DNA from: Clostridium_AM sp963780135 | GTDB taxonomy: Bacteria; Bacillota; Clostridia; Clostridiales; Clostridiaceae | Direction of reading: 5' to 3' | Assembly (NCBI GenBank): GCA_963780135.1 | Contig: CAWAAR010000003.1 | Span: forward strand, 2,542,001-2,606,000 | Length of the DNA: 64,000 bases | Shown: piece after piece, positions 19,095 through 28,641 of the stretch | Numbering within the stretch: position 1 is the stretch's first letter | Layout: every line of letters begins with the position of its first letter | Notes under the pieces: generated by a model | Database searches by the model: none | What the model saw: only the letters and a program-made list of their open reading frames with translations | Told to the model about the DNA's origin: nothing | Translations under genes and position numbers: made by a program

Positions 19095-21089
19095 CTAAAT
19101 CTTAAATTTTTGTACCATGGTATTGAGTTCTTTAGCTATTTCCCATTGATTTTTTGCTGTTATTGCTGCTTGTTCTACTGCAATTGTGGTTTCAGAAGTA
19201 TTTGATTTTATTATTTCTGCATTTTTTGAGGAATTTTGAGAATTTTCTGCCATAGTTTGTATAGCATTACTTACTTGATTTATTGTAGCCGTAAGTTCTT
19301 CTGACATAGATGCTATTTCCTCTGACATTTTACTTACGTAATCTGAATCGGTATAATACTGCTTGCCCATATTCTGAAAATTAGAAAATTGTGGAAGTAT
19401 ATCTTCGTTTATAAATAGTAAAGATTTATTACTATTGTTAGATAAATTTTCAAATGCTTTTTGAACCATTACAATAGTATTTTGAATATCTGCTATTGCA
19501 TGTGAAGATTGTTCTGCTAAATTTTTAACTTCACAAGCTACAACTGCAAATCCTTTTCCATGTTCTCCAGCTCTTGCTGATTCTATTGAGGCATTAAGAG
19601 CAAGCAAGTTTGTTTGTTCGGATATATTTGCAATAGTATCTGCCATTACTTTTATGTTTTCTACTACTTTTCCATCTTCAATGGCTTTTATTATATCTAT
19701 TTCATTTTCTTTACATAATTTTTTAGTATCTTCTATAGCTATTTTTCCTTTTTCCCTTACATCGTTGGCTCTTTCTTTAAAGTCATAGGCATTACTACTT
19801 CCCTCTACAGATTTACTTGATAACTCAGTTATATTTGCATCTATTTCTTGTATAGAAGCACTAAGTTCTTCTGATGCAGCACTTGAACCTTGAACACCAA
19901 TAGCTATATTTTTTACAGCATTATCTATGCTTATAGTTTTTAGTGATAATTCTTCAAGAACATGGGAAAATTCTTTGCTTGATGCACTCATTTTTTGAGA
20001 ACGGTCTAATATTTCTTTAATTAATTTAACTAGTTCTTTTCTCATAACATTAAATGAATTAGCAAGTTGTCCTATTTCATCTTTTCTTTTTAATAAATAG
20101 TTAGAACTATTATCATGAGTTAAATCAAAATTAGAAGTTTTATGTACCTCTTTAGCTAAAGATAATATTGGATTTCCTAATCTTTTGCCGAAATATAAGG
20201 AAACTAGAACTGAAAATACTAATGAAGCTGCTATTACTAGTGAAAGTCGTTTTATTAATGTATTCATTGGCTTTTCTAGTTCTTCTTTAGGAACTGAAAG
20301 GCCTACTATCCAATTACAAGTTTTAATTTTAGAAGTAACAAAATATTTTTCTTTACCATCATAATCTTTTAATAAAATCATATTATTATTTATTATTTGA
20401 GAAAATTGGCCATTCATAACTTTAGCAATATTTTTAGTTGAATCTACTTTAGGTTGAAAATCTTTATTTTGATGCAACATAAAATTGTTTTCTCCATCTA
20501 ATAAAAAGGCATAACTATTACTTATAGGTTTTGCTTTACTCAAAATATCTGTAAGTGTATCTAATTTAATATCAGAACTTATTACTGCAATTATTTCATT
20601 GTTTTTTATAATAGGTTTAGATATAGATATTACCATTTTTTTTGTTTCAGCATCTATGTAAGGAAGAGAATAGGATAAACCATTTTTTTGAACAGCATTT
20701 TTGTACCAAACTCTTTGAGTACAATCAAAATCTTTATCAGGCACCCATCCTGAACCATCTAAATATTTCTTATCTTTAAAGCCTATATATGTAGCTAATG
20801 TATATGAATTAGATTTTGTTCTTTGCTGAAGGTAACTAAAAATTTTATTACTATCAGATGAATCCATTTGTTCTATGCTACATCCAATTTCGTTAACTAT
20901 TTTTCCTTGTCCATCTATCCAACCGTTAATCATTTCTCCATATTTATTAGATTCTGATAAAATTTTACTTTTAGATTCTGTCATTATAGAATTGTAAGAT
21001 GCAATATAACTTACTATAGAAGATGCTAGTAAACTTAATATACAGGTAAGTGAAATTGTTAATATTAATTTATGCTTAATACTTTTCAT
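19095..21089 (-). CDS. Methyl-accepting chemotaxis protein with dCache-type sensor
   Basis: A 664-residue chemoreceptor. TM1 is at about 8-30 and TM2 at about 278-298. The extracytoplasmic part between them fits a double Cache domain (VWYKNAVQKNGLSYSLPYIDAETKKMVISISKPI), which usually binds amino acids or other small ligands. A HAMP follows, then the signalling domain with the hairpin tip ISEQTNLLALNASIESARAG. The segment after the tip (SLLFINEDILPQFSNF) is a variant also seen in the MCP at 30295. Start ATG with AAGGAG. Monocistronic. Confidence 0.9.
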   Translation of the reverse strand: MKSIKHKLILTISLTCILSLLASSIVSYIASYNSIMTESKSKILSESNKYGEMINGWIDGQGKIVNEIGCSIEQMDSSDSNKIFSYLQQRTKSNSYTLATYIGFKDKKYLDGSGWVPDKDFDCTQRVWYKNAVQKNGLSYSLPYIDAETKKMVISISKPIIKNNEIIAVISSDIKLDTLTDILSKAKPISNSYAFLLDGENNFMLHQNKDFQPKVDSTKNIAKVMNGQFSQIINNNMILLKDYDGKEKYFVTSKIKTCNWIVGLSVPKEELEKPMNTLIKRLSLVIAASLVFSVLVSLYFGKRLGNPILSLAKEVHKTSNFDLTHDNSSNYLLKRKDEIGQLANSFNVMRKELVKLIKEILDRSQKMSASSKEFSHVLEELSLKTISIDNAVKNIAIGVQGSSAASEELSASIQEIDANITELSSKSVEGSSNAYDFKERANDVREKGKIAIEDTKKLCKENEIDIIKAIEDGKVVENIKVMADTIANISEQTNLLALNASIESARAGEHGKGFAVVACEVKNLAEQSSHAIADIQNTIVMVQKAFENLSNNSNKSLLFINEDILPQFSNFQNMGKQYYTDSDYVSKMSEEIASMSEELTATINQVSNAIQTMAENSQNSSKNAEIIKSNTSETTIAVEQAAITAKNQWEIAKELNTMVQKFKI

Positions 21090-21209
21090 ATGAATTTGCT
21101 CCTTAAATAAATATATTTTTCTTTTTAAATAGCAATACTTTTCTTGATTAATTTACCAATTTAAAAATTTCTAATTGCGTGTGTAAATAATTTCATGGAA
21201 AAAGTATTA

Positions 21210-21278
21210 AATCTATTATTTTTATATTTTAACATTTTGTCCACTTAAAATCTATTATTTTAAATATTTTAACATTTT
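21210..21278. repeat. Two imperfect tandem copies of a ~38-bp AT-rich unit
   Basis: AATCTATTATTTT...TTTTAACATTTT occurs twice in succession upstream of the MCP start. It is probably a local duplication and may affect the MCP promoter. No protein is encoded. Confidence 0.5.
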
Positions 21279-21376
21279 TTGGGCTGATGTTTTTTTACAG
21301 AAATGTTAGCTGGGAGAGAATACTTTTTCGTAAGAAAAGGTGATATATGAATTAAAGTGGTTTACTCCAAAATTAG

Positions 21377-21418
21377 AAGGGCATCCGATTAAAAAAATCA
21401 AAATGCCCTTTTTTTTTT
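21377..21418 (+). terminator. Plus-strand terminator with no recognised gene upstream
   Basis: Stem AAGGGCAT with ATGCCCTT, followed by at least eight T on the plus strand. The genes on both sides are on the minus strand, so this T-run suggests an unannotated plus-strand transcript (21280-21418). It could instead serve the molbindin gene on the minus strand, where the T-run is poor. Confidence 0.6.
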
Positions 21419-21427
21419 ATAATTATG

Positions 21428-21637
21428 TTACTCTTTAATAAACATTACAGATGTAGCTTTAATTAAAGCAGTAAGTTCATCGCCTTCTTTAATATTTAAA
21501 TCATCCAATGAATCCTTAGTTATAAGTCCAGTAATCTTAATACCATTACCAGCATCAATTTCAACTTCAGCAGCAACAGTGCCTAATTTTGTTTTAGTTA
21601 CTTTTCCTTTGATCTTGTTTCTTCCAGTAATTTTCAT
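21428..21637 (-). CDS. Molybdenum-pterin binding protein (molbindin, Mop/TOBE domain)
   Basis: A 69-residue single Mop (TOBE) domain starting MKITGRNKIKGKV. These small cytoplasmic proteins assemble into oligomers that bind molybdate or tungstate and buffer it for cofactor enzymes such as formate dehydrogenase. The start at 21637 is chosen because AGGAGG lies just upstream; an upstream extension to 21673 would read through that site. No mod transporter genes adjoin it. Confidence 0.85.
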   Translation of the reverse strand: MKITGRNKIKGKVTKTKLGTVAAEVEIDAGNGIKITGLITKDSLDDLNIKEGDELTALIKATSVMFIKE

Positions 21638-21841
21638 ATAACATATTCCTCCTCTTATGATTTTTATTTCCAAGTTCAGTATAAAGCAATTATAATATTA
21701 AAGTCAAGATTAATTTATGCAATTATCACAATTTTCAGGAATTTTAAACTAGCAAACTCAATACACTATTTATATTTGATTGGTGAGTAAAATTGTAAAA
21801 ACATAGTATTAAACTGATGTTAGAGAAAAAAAGTGTTAAAA

Positions 21842-21890
21842 ATTACTTTATTGTAACATTTTTGTAACAAAAATGTTACAATAAAGTAAT
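21842..21890. promoter_or_regulatory. Perfect 49-bp palindrome upstream of the repeat-rich surface protein
   Basis: Two 23-base arms (21842-21864 and 21868-21890) are exact reverse complements around TAA. The core holds TGTAACA and TGTTACA half-sites. There is no T-run after it, so it is not an ordinary terminator. The right arm overlaps a possible -35 region, and TATAAT follows near 21900. It is best read as an operator or a cruciform-forming control site. Confidence 0.7.
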
Positions 21891-22050
21891 ATTAAAATGA
21901 TATAATAAAAGGAATATTGTTTATTACATACCAATTATTGGATAAAGAGTTTTGAATTATATTCGAGTTATACACTGAAGGGAGGGCTAGGGTGCTAAAA
22001 AATTAAATAAAATTCAGTACCAGTCGTATAAAGGGGGAGGAGTTACAATA

Positions 22051-25000
22051 ATGAAAAGATATTCTTCGTGGGCGTTAAGTCTAATGTTATTTTCTTATAC
22101 TGCATTTCAAGGCAGTATAGTACAGGCAGCAGAAGCTTCAGTTGCACCAGGTCCTAGTGAAGTGACGATTACAAACAATGTAGGAAAAGCAGACACAATA
22201 ACTATTAATGGTGTAATGGGAGGCGATACAGTTATTGTATATAATGCTGCTACAGGCGGTAAAATAATAGGAAGAACAACTGTGTCGGGTTCAAGAACAA
22301 ACGCAACAGTAAATGTATCCCAACTTGGAACTGATTCAGGTAGTGTATATGTTTCAGTTACATCAAAAGGAATGACACAAAGTAGTAGAACTCAAATTGA
22401 TTATGAGGCAGAACCTAAATCTGATGCTCCTTTATCTGAAAATGTAACAATTACAAACAATTCAGGCAAAGTAGATACAGTATATGTGTGTGGTCTTGCC
22501 CAGGGTGATGTAGTAAAGTTGTATACATCTGATGTTAAGGGTAAATTATTAGGATCAGCAACAGTAGGGGGAAATAGGACAGAAGCAACTATTTCAATTT
22601 CTCAGCTTGGTGTTAATGGAGGAACAATCTATGTTTCAGTTGCATCAAAAGGGATGAAGGAAAGCGATAGAGTAAAGGTTGATTTTTCAGGAGAAAGTCA
22701 ATCAGACATTATAAATCCTAATAATGTAACAATTACAAATAATTCTGGTAAGGCAGATAATATATACATAAGTGGACTTGCTTCTGGTGATAAAGTTAAA
22801 GTATACACTGCTGAAAATGGTGGTAAATTACTAGGTTATTCAACAGTTCCTTCAAATAGCACAGAAACAAAGTTAACTATATCTCAACTTGGAGTTTATG
22901 GAGGAAGTGTTTATATTTCTGCTACAAGCTCAGGAATGATAGAAAGTAAAAGAACAAAAGTTGTTTTTTCAGCTGAAGGCCAAGCTGATTCTATATTAAC
23001 AAGTAATGTAACAATTACAAATAACTCTGGTAAGGCAGATACTGTATATGTTACAGGTCTTAGCTCAGGAGATAAAATAAGTGTATATAATGCAGTAACT
23101 GGAGGAATTATGCTAGGATCATCCACAGCATCATCAGATGGTACTGCAACAACTAGCATAGGACAATTAGGAAATGCTGTAGGAAGTATTTATATATCTG
23201 TTACAAGGTCAGGAATGCTGGAAAGTTCTAGAGTAAAAATGACTTATTCTGCAGAGTCACAATCTAGTTCATTGAATAGTAACAATATAACAGTTACTAA
23301 TAATTCAGGTAATGCAGATACTGTATATGTATCAGGCGTTTATGAAAATGAAGTTGTTAAGGTGTATAATTCTGCTACTGGTGGGAAACTATTAGGCTCT
23401 ATAAAAGTTTCAAAAAATAGTTCAGAGGCCACAGTAACTATACCACAGATTGGGATTTCACAAGGAAGTGTATATGTTTCTTTAACTGATGAAGATCAAT
23501 CAGAAAGTGCCAGAGTAGAGGCTAAATATTCAGCAGAAGAAAAATCTAACGATATAGATGCAAATAATGTAATAGTTTCAAATAATATAGGAAAGGCAGA
23601 TACTGTATATGTTCCAAATTTAACTGGTGCTGATGTAGTAAAAGTATATGATAGTATTAGTGCTGGTACATTACTTGGATCTGCAACAGTAGGAGATAGT
23701 GATACATCTGCTATTGTATCTATAAGTCAACTTGGAAATGATACAGGAAGTGTATATGTTTCTGTAGCTCATAAAGGCAAGAGCGAAAGTTCAAGAGTAA
23801 AAGTTGACTATTTGGATGAAGCTAAATCTAAAAAGTTAGATGTAAGCAATATAGTAGTTAATAATAATGTAGGAGCAGATGATACTGTACAAGTATCTGG
23901 TGTATCATCAGGTGAAGTAGTAAATGTATATGATGCTGCAAAAGCTGGAAATTTATTAGGTACAGCAACAGTATCATCAGGTAGTACATCTGCAACAATA
24001 ATAATTTTATCCCTTGGAGCTGATAAAGGGAAAGTTTATGTGTCTTTAACAGACCCAAATAAACTTGAAGGTGATAGAGTAGAAGCGGATTATTTAGAAG
24101 AAGCTAAATCTGATGATATAAGTGCTTCTAACATATCAATTACAAATAGATCAGGTGGAGCAGATACTGTTGATATAACAGGCCTTTCCCAAAATGATGT
24201 TATTAAAGTATATGATTTAGCTAAAGGTGGGAATTTATTAGGATCTTCTACAGTAGCAGTAGGTGATACAAAAGCTACTATATCTATTCCACAACTTGGG
24301 ACAAGCTTAGGAAGTGTTTATGTATCAAGAACTAGTACAAATAAAGCTGAAAGCTATAGGTCAAAAGCTGACTATGCAGCTGAGCCAAAATCTAGCATAG
24401 TAAAGGCTGAAAATATAATTATTACAAATAATGCAGGAATTGATGATACTGTACAAGTTAAGGGACTTTCAGTTAATGATATAGTGAAAGTATATGATTC
24501 AGCTAAAGGTGGTAATTTACTTGGCTCTGCAACTGTGGCAAATTATGCAACAGAAGCAACAGCTTCAATTGCACAACTAGGAACAGATGGAGGAAATATA
24601 TATGTTTCTGTAACTAGTACTGATAAAGGTGAAAGTGATAGAACACAAGCAGGATTTTCTGTAGAGTCAAAATCTAATGCACCTAATGCTAGTAAAATAT
24701 CTATTACTAACAATGCAGGAATAGCTGGAACTGTGAAAGTTGCTGGTTTAAGTGGAGGAGACATAGTAAAAGTATATGATTCAGAGACAGCAGGCACTTT
24801 GCTTGGTTCAGGAACAGTAGGAACATATGATACAGATTTAATCATACCTGTTACACAACTTGGATCTGATAACGGAAGTGTATTTATCTCTGTTACTAGC
24901 AAAGGAGATTTAGAAAGTGCTAGAACAAAGGCTGACTATTCTGCGAAATTGAGTAGTGGTGCTCCAAGTGCTTCTAACATAACTATTAAAAACAATTCAG

Positions 25001-26079
25001 GAATAAGCGATACTATGGAAGTTGTAGGTCTTCAGCCAAATGATGTAGTAAAGGTATATAATAGTGACCAAGGAGGAGAATTACTGGGCAGTGCAACAGC
25101 ATCTTCAGATAATATGAAAGCTAATGTAACAATAGCACAGCTTGGCATTAGTTCGGGAGATGTTTATGTATCTGTAACAACATCAGGAAAGACAGAGAGC
25201 ACTAGAACAAAGGTAGGATATAGCGCAGAATCTCAATCTGATTCTTTAGCTGATGGTGATATAAGTATACAAAATAATGCAGGAACATCTGATATTATTG
25301 ATATTACAGGTGTATCTGTAGGTGATGTAGTTAAGGTGTATAGTGCTGATAATGGAGGAACTGCATTAGGGACTGCAACAGTAGCTAGTGGTCAATCAGA
25401 AGCTCTCATTAATATATCACAACTTGGAACTAGTGGAGGAAGTGTATATGTTTCTGTAACAAGAGTTGGAAAGACAGAAAGTAGTAGAACGAAAGCTGAT
25501 TACCAACCAGAATCTACAGCACCTGTTGAGGGAAATATATATATTGTAAATAATGCTGTAATATCAGATACAGTAACAGTTAAAGGCTTAACACCTAATG
25601 ATATTGTTAAAGTTTATGATGCTGCACAAAATGGTAATTTGTTAGGATATGCTAATGTTCCAGCAAATAGTGCAGAAACTGAGGTTACAATTTCACAATT
25701 AACTAGTAATTCAGGAAGTGTTTATGTTTCTGTTACAAATTTCGGAAAAGGTGAAAGTAAAAAAGTAAAAGCTGATTATCTAGCAGAACAAGCTTCAGCT
25801 TCTATTTATCCAGGAAATGTAAGCATAACAAATAACCCAAGTGGAACATCTGATGTTATAACTGTGAATAATTTATCTCCAAATGATGTTATAAAGGTTT
25901 ATGATGCTTCTACTGGTGGAAACTTAATTGGTACTGCCACAGTATCATCTAATGGAGATCAAGCTGTTATTAATATAACTCAGCTTAGCACAGCCGCTGG
26001 AAATGTATATATGTCTGTTACCAATATTGGAAAAAATGAAAGTAGCAGAAATAAAATTGGTTATGTGTCTGAGAAGTAG
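22051..26079 (+). CDS. Secreted protein of 14 tandem ~93-residue beta repeats (putative adhesin)
   Basis: A 1342-residue exported protein. Signal peptide: residues 1-27 (cut near VQAAEA). From about residue 37 to the end there are 14 imperfect repeats. Each begins like NVTITNNSGKADTVYV, has a central GDVVKVYN...GGKLLGSATV, then ISQLG...GSVYVSVTSKG and ends near ESSRVKVDYSAE. The pattern suggests beta-sandwich modules on a stalk. No CWB2, SLH, LPXTG or transmembrane anchor follows, so attachment to the cell is unexplained. Similar repeats occur in surface proteins of other Firmicutes. Strong GGGGGAGGAG site and its own promoter with a palindromic operator-like site. Repeats differ enough in DNA to argue against recent duplication. 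Confidence 0.8.
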   Translation: MKRYSSWALSLMLFSYTAFQGSIVQAAEASVAPGPSEVTITNNVGKADTITINGVMGGDTVIVYNAATGGKIIGRTTVSGSRTNATVNVSQLGTDSGSVYVSVTSKGMTQSSRTQIDYEAEPKSDAPLSENVTITNNSGKVDTVYVCGLAQGDVVKLYTSDVKGKLLGSATVGGNRTEATISISQLGVNGGTIYVSVASKGMKESDRVKVDFSGESQSDIINPNNVTITNNSGKADNIYISGLASGDKVKVYTAENGGKLLGYSTVPSNSTETKLTISQLGVYGGSVYISATSSGMIESKRTKVVFSAEGQADSILTSNVTITNNSGKADTVYVTGLSSGDKISVYNAVTGGIMLGSSTASSDGTATTSIGQLGNAVGSIYISVTRSGMLESSRVKMTYSAESQSSSLNSNNITVTNNSGNADTVYVSGVYENEVVKVYNSATGGKLLGSIKVSKNSSEATVTIPQIGISQGSVYVSLTDEDQSESARVEAKYSAEEKSNDIDANNVIVSNNIGKADTVYVPNLTGADVVKVYDSISAGTLLGSATVGDSDTSAIVSISQLGNDTGSVYVSVAHKGKSESSRVKVDYLDEAKSKKLDVSNIVVNNNVGADDTVQVSGVSSGEVVNVYDAAKAGNLLGTATVSSGSTSATIIILSLGADKGKVYVSLTDPNKLEGDRVEADYLEEAKSDDISASNISITNRSGGADTVDITGLSQNDVIKVYDLAKGGNLLGSSTVAVGDTKATISIPQLGTSLGSVYVSRTSTNKAESYRSKADYAAEPKSSIVKAENIIITNNAGIDDTVQVKGLSVNDIVKVYDSAKGGNLLGSATVANYATEATASIAQLGTDGGNIYVSVTSTDKGESDRTQAGFSVESKSNAPNASKISITNNAGIAGTVKVAGLSGGDIVKVYDSETAGTLLGSGTVGTYDTDLIIPVTQLGSDNGSVFISVTSKGDLESARTKADYSAKLSSGAPSASNITIKNNSGISDTMEVVGLQPNDVVKVYNSDQGGELLGSATASSDNMKANVTIAQLGISSGDVYVSVTTSGKTESTRTKVGYSAESQSDSLADGDISIQNNAGTSDIIDITGVSVGDVVKVYSADNGGTALGTATVASGQSEALINISQLGTSGGSVYVSVTRVGKTESSRTKADYQPESTAPVEGNIYIVNNAVISDTVTVKGLTPNDIVKVYDAAQNGNLLGYANVPANSAETEVTISQLTSNSGSVYVSVTNFGKGESKKVKADYLAEQASASIYPGNVSITNNPSGTSDVITVNNLSPNDVIKVYDASTGGNLIGTATVSSNGDQAVINITQLSTAAGNVYMSVTNIGKNESSRNKIGYVSEK

Positions 26080-26101
26080 AGGATAGTTTTATCAACATTA
26101 A

Positions 26102-26148
26102 AAAGGTCCATAGGATTTCAACAAACCTATGGACCTTTCTTTATTTTT
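26102..26148. terminator. Bidirectional terminator between the repeat protein and the MCP gene
   Basis: Perfect 13-bp stem (AAAGGTCCATAGG with CCTATGGACCTTT) followed by CTTTATTTTT. Confidence 0.9.
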
Positions 26149-26150
26149 AT

Positions 26151-28175
26151 TTAAATCTTGAATATTTTTATACTGTTTTCCAATTCTCCTGCTAAGTTTG
26201 AAAGTCCTTGTACATTATCTGATATTTCCTGAAGAGCAGCAGACTGTTCTTGAGTGGAGGCTGCTACTTCCTCTGTACTTGCGGCAGTATTTGTAGATAT
26301 ACTTTGAATTTCATTTGCATTTTCATTTACTTTATCTATATTTTCCTTTGATTCGGATACCATTACATCAACTTTTTCAAGATATACTTTTGTATCTTCA
26401 AAGGATTTTAGTATTTCTTTTAAAGATTCTCCTACTATTGTTACAATTTTTTCTCCTTTTTCAGATTCTTTATTGCCTTCTTCAATAGATGAAAGAGCCT
26501 TTTCTGTTTTATTTTGAGTTTCTGTTATTAATTCTTTTATATTGCTAGAAGATTTCATGGATTCCTCTGCAAGTTTTCTTACTTCATCAGCAACTACTGC
26601 AAAGCCTTTACCAGCTTCTCCAGCCCTGGCTGCTTCAATGGAAGCATTTAGTGCAAGTAAGTTAGTTTGATCTGATATACCATCTATAATTTCTACAATA
26701 TTTCCTATTTTTTTAGAAGTTTCTTGAAGTTCGATAATTATTTTTGATGAATAGTTTACACTATTTTTTATGATTCCCATTTGAGTCACCATATTATTCA
26801 TTTTGTCTTTGCCATCAGAAGCAAGACTACTTGTATTCTCTGAAAACTCAACTATTGATTTAACATGAGTACTTACAGATGTCATATTATCTACTACTTT
26901 TTTCATAGAAGCGGATATTTCTTCTGTAGCCCTAACTTGTTTTTCTGCACCATCTGCAACTTCTTCTGTAGAACTTGATATTTCTTCCGACACTGCTGCT
27001 GCTTGTTGTGCAGAGGATAAAAGGGTAGTAGATGATGCTGAAATACTTTGAGACATATTATTTATTTTATTAGTCATATTTCTTAAGTTTTCTATCATAT
27101 TGTTAAAACTTATTGTAACCATTCCTATTTCATCTTGAGACTTAACTTCTACAGATTTTGTAAGATCTCCTTTGGCTGCATCTTCTGCAACAGAAGCAAG
27201 CTTTGCTAAAGGTTTTAAATTAGCAGATACTATACTTATTATTGTAAATCCTCCAACTACAATTACTAGTAATGCTATTATTAGGAACATTATAGCTATA
27301 CTTTTTAATGCTGAAGCTTGACTTGCTAAAGAAATTCCTACTTGAATAGCGCCTACAATAGTTTCATTTTTATGTATTGGAATTGTAATAGAATATACAC
27401 CCTGTCCTTTATAATTTGTAACATAAGAATGCACTTTTCCTTCTTCAATGGCTGTTTTACTTCCTGCGTCTGTTAAACTAGATCCAATCTTGCTTTTATC
27501 ACTATTGGCAGTAATTTTAAGATTTTTATCTAATGTAAGGGCGTAAACTATATTTGAATTCTTTAATAATCTGTTAACAAGACTTTGCCCACTTATAGAA
27601 TTGTTAAGTTTTTCTATTTCATTTGCTATAATACCTACCTGTACTATTCCACCTCCAGGTATAGCTATTTCACCATATTTATAGTAATTTCCATCACCTA
27701 TATATGAACTTTTTCTTATAGCTTCAACAGCTTTATCCTGTTTTCCTTTTAATATTGCTTGTACATTAACATTGTCTTTATAATCAAAGTTAATATTAGC
27801 AGGCATATTAGAATGTGTTATAATTCCTTGAGCATTAGCAATGTCTATTTCTTGAATACCTATTTTGGAAGCTATTTCTTTTAAATATTCATCAGATATT
27901 GATGGATTTTGGCCTATAAGATAACCTACTGAGGTCATTTTGTCCCCTAGAATAGTATCTATTTGAGCTGACATAGCATTGTTAGTTTCAGTCTCAGCAG
28001 TTATTTCTGTAACTAAACTTATGCCTTGCTCTTGAATTTCACTCTTAAGTTTTCCACTTGTAACATAAAAAGATATAACTGCCAGTAGTGCTATAGCTGT
28101 TAAAAGAACACCTAATACACTAGCAGCTATTTTAAGCTTTAATGAATACTTTTTACTATTATTTACTTTTTCCAC
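26151..28175 (-). CDS. Methyl-accepting chemotaxis protein
   Basis: A 674-residue chemoreceptor with GTG start (GGAGTG about 7 bases upstream). TM1 is at about 13-35 and TM2 at about 290-315. The sensor region (residues 36-289) contains a Cache-like part (NIVYALTLDKNLKITANSDKSKIG and GQGVYSITIPIHKNETIVGAIQVG). HAMP follows, then the coiled-coil signalling domain with ISDQTNLLALNASIEAARAGEAGKGF. Unlike the other two receptors here, it has the conventional methylation-helix arrangement. Monocistronic. Confidence 0.9.
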   Translation of the reverse strand: MEKVNNSKKYSLKLKIAASVLGVLLTAIALLAVISFYVTSGKLKSEIQEQGISLVTEITAETETNNAMSAQIDTILGDKMTSVGYLIGQNPSISDEYLKEIASKIGIQEIDIANAQGIITHSNMPANINFDYKDNVNVQAILKGKQDKAVEAIRKSSYIGDGNYYKYGEIAIPGGGIVQVGIIANEIEKLNNSISGQSLVNRLLKNSNIVYALTLDKNLKITANSDKSKIGSSLTDAGSKTAIEEGKVHSYVTNYKGQGVYSITIPIHKNETIVGAIQVGISLASQASALKSIAIMFLIIALLVIVVGGFTIISIVSANLKPLAKLASVAEDAAKGDLTKSVEVKSQDEIGMVTISFNNMIENLRNMTNKINNMSQSISASSTTLLSSAQQAAAVSEEISSSTEEVADGAEKQVRATEEISASMKKVVDNMTSVSTHVKSIVEFSENTSSLASDGKDKMNNMVTQMGIIKNSVNYSSKIIIELQETSKKIGNIVEIIDGISDQTNLLALNASIEAARAGEAGKGFAVVADEVRKLAEESMKSSSNIKELITETQNKTEKALSSIEEGNKESEKGEKIVTIVGESLKEILKSFEDTKVYLEKVDVMVSESKENIDKVNENANEIQSISTNTAASTEEVAASTQEQSAALQEISDNVQGLSNLAGELENSIKIFKI

Positions 28176-28641
28176 AAAATCACTCCATTTTTATAATATT
28201 GAATAGTTTGCCACATTTATCTAATTGGCAAATACCATTTTACACCAAGTAAATGTAAAGTTCAACAAATTTCAATGTAAAATATTATTTAACTTAAAAT
28301 GAAATTATATTTTTGTTAAAAATTCTACAAATTATGACTTGAATGTTTTCCATTAATATTAAAATATATCATTTAAATGTAATTAAAGCAATTATATAGA
28401 AAATTAAATCAGATATAATTAGATTTTTAATAGGATTAATTATGCTTTTGTATATAGTTTTAAAAAATGAAAATCAGAAAGATTCATTTTAAATTTTATA
28501 GGTATATACTTTGCAATTTTAGAAAATAATAATTTCAGAAAATATCTACATAGTGAGTCAATTGGTAATTTGAAGTTTATTTTATGAATTGAATGTAAGA
28601 ATAAAATACTTTTGTAAATAAAAATACAGAAGGGAGAAAAT
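28176..28641. other. AT-rich intergenic region, no gene seen
   Basis: Divergent spacer between an MCP gene and splB. An inverted pair TTTGCCA/TGGCAAA lies at 28207-28232, close to the MCP start. A minus-strand ORF at 28440-28778 overlaps the splB start, lacks a ribosome binding site and is not considered real. No clear promoter was identified. Confidence 0.4.

Noticed and set aside
23858..24902. Minus-strand ORFs inside the repeat-rich surface protein gene
   Set aside because: They are shadows created by the repeated codon pattern on the plus strand.
22051..26079. CRISPR array or DNA-level satellite as explanation of the periodicity
   Set aside because: The repeat is at protein level (about 93 residues), with diverged DNA and no constant direct repeat or spacers.
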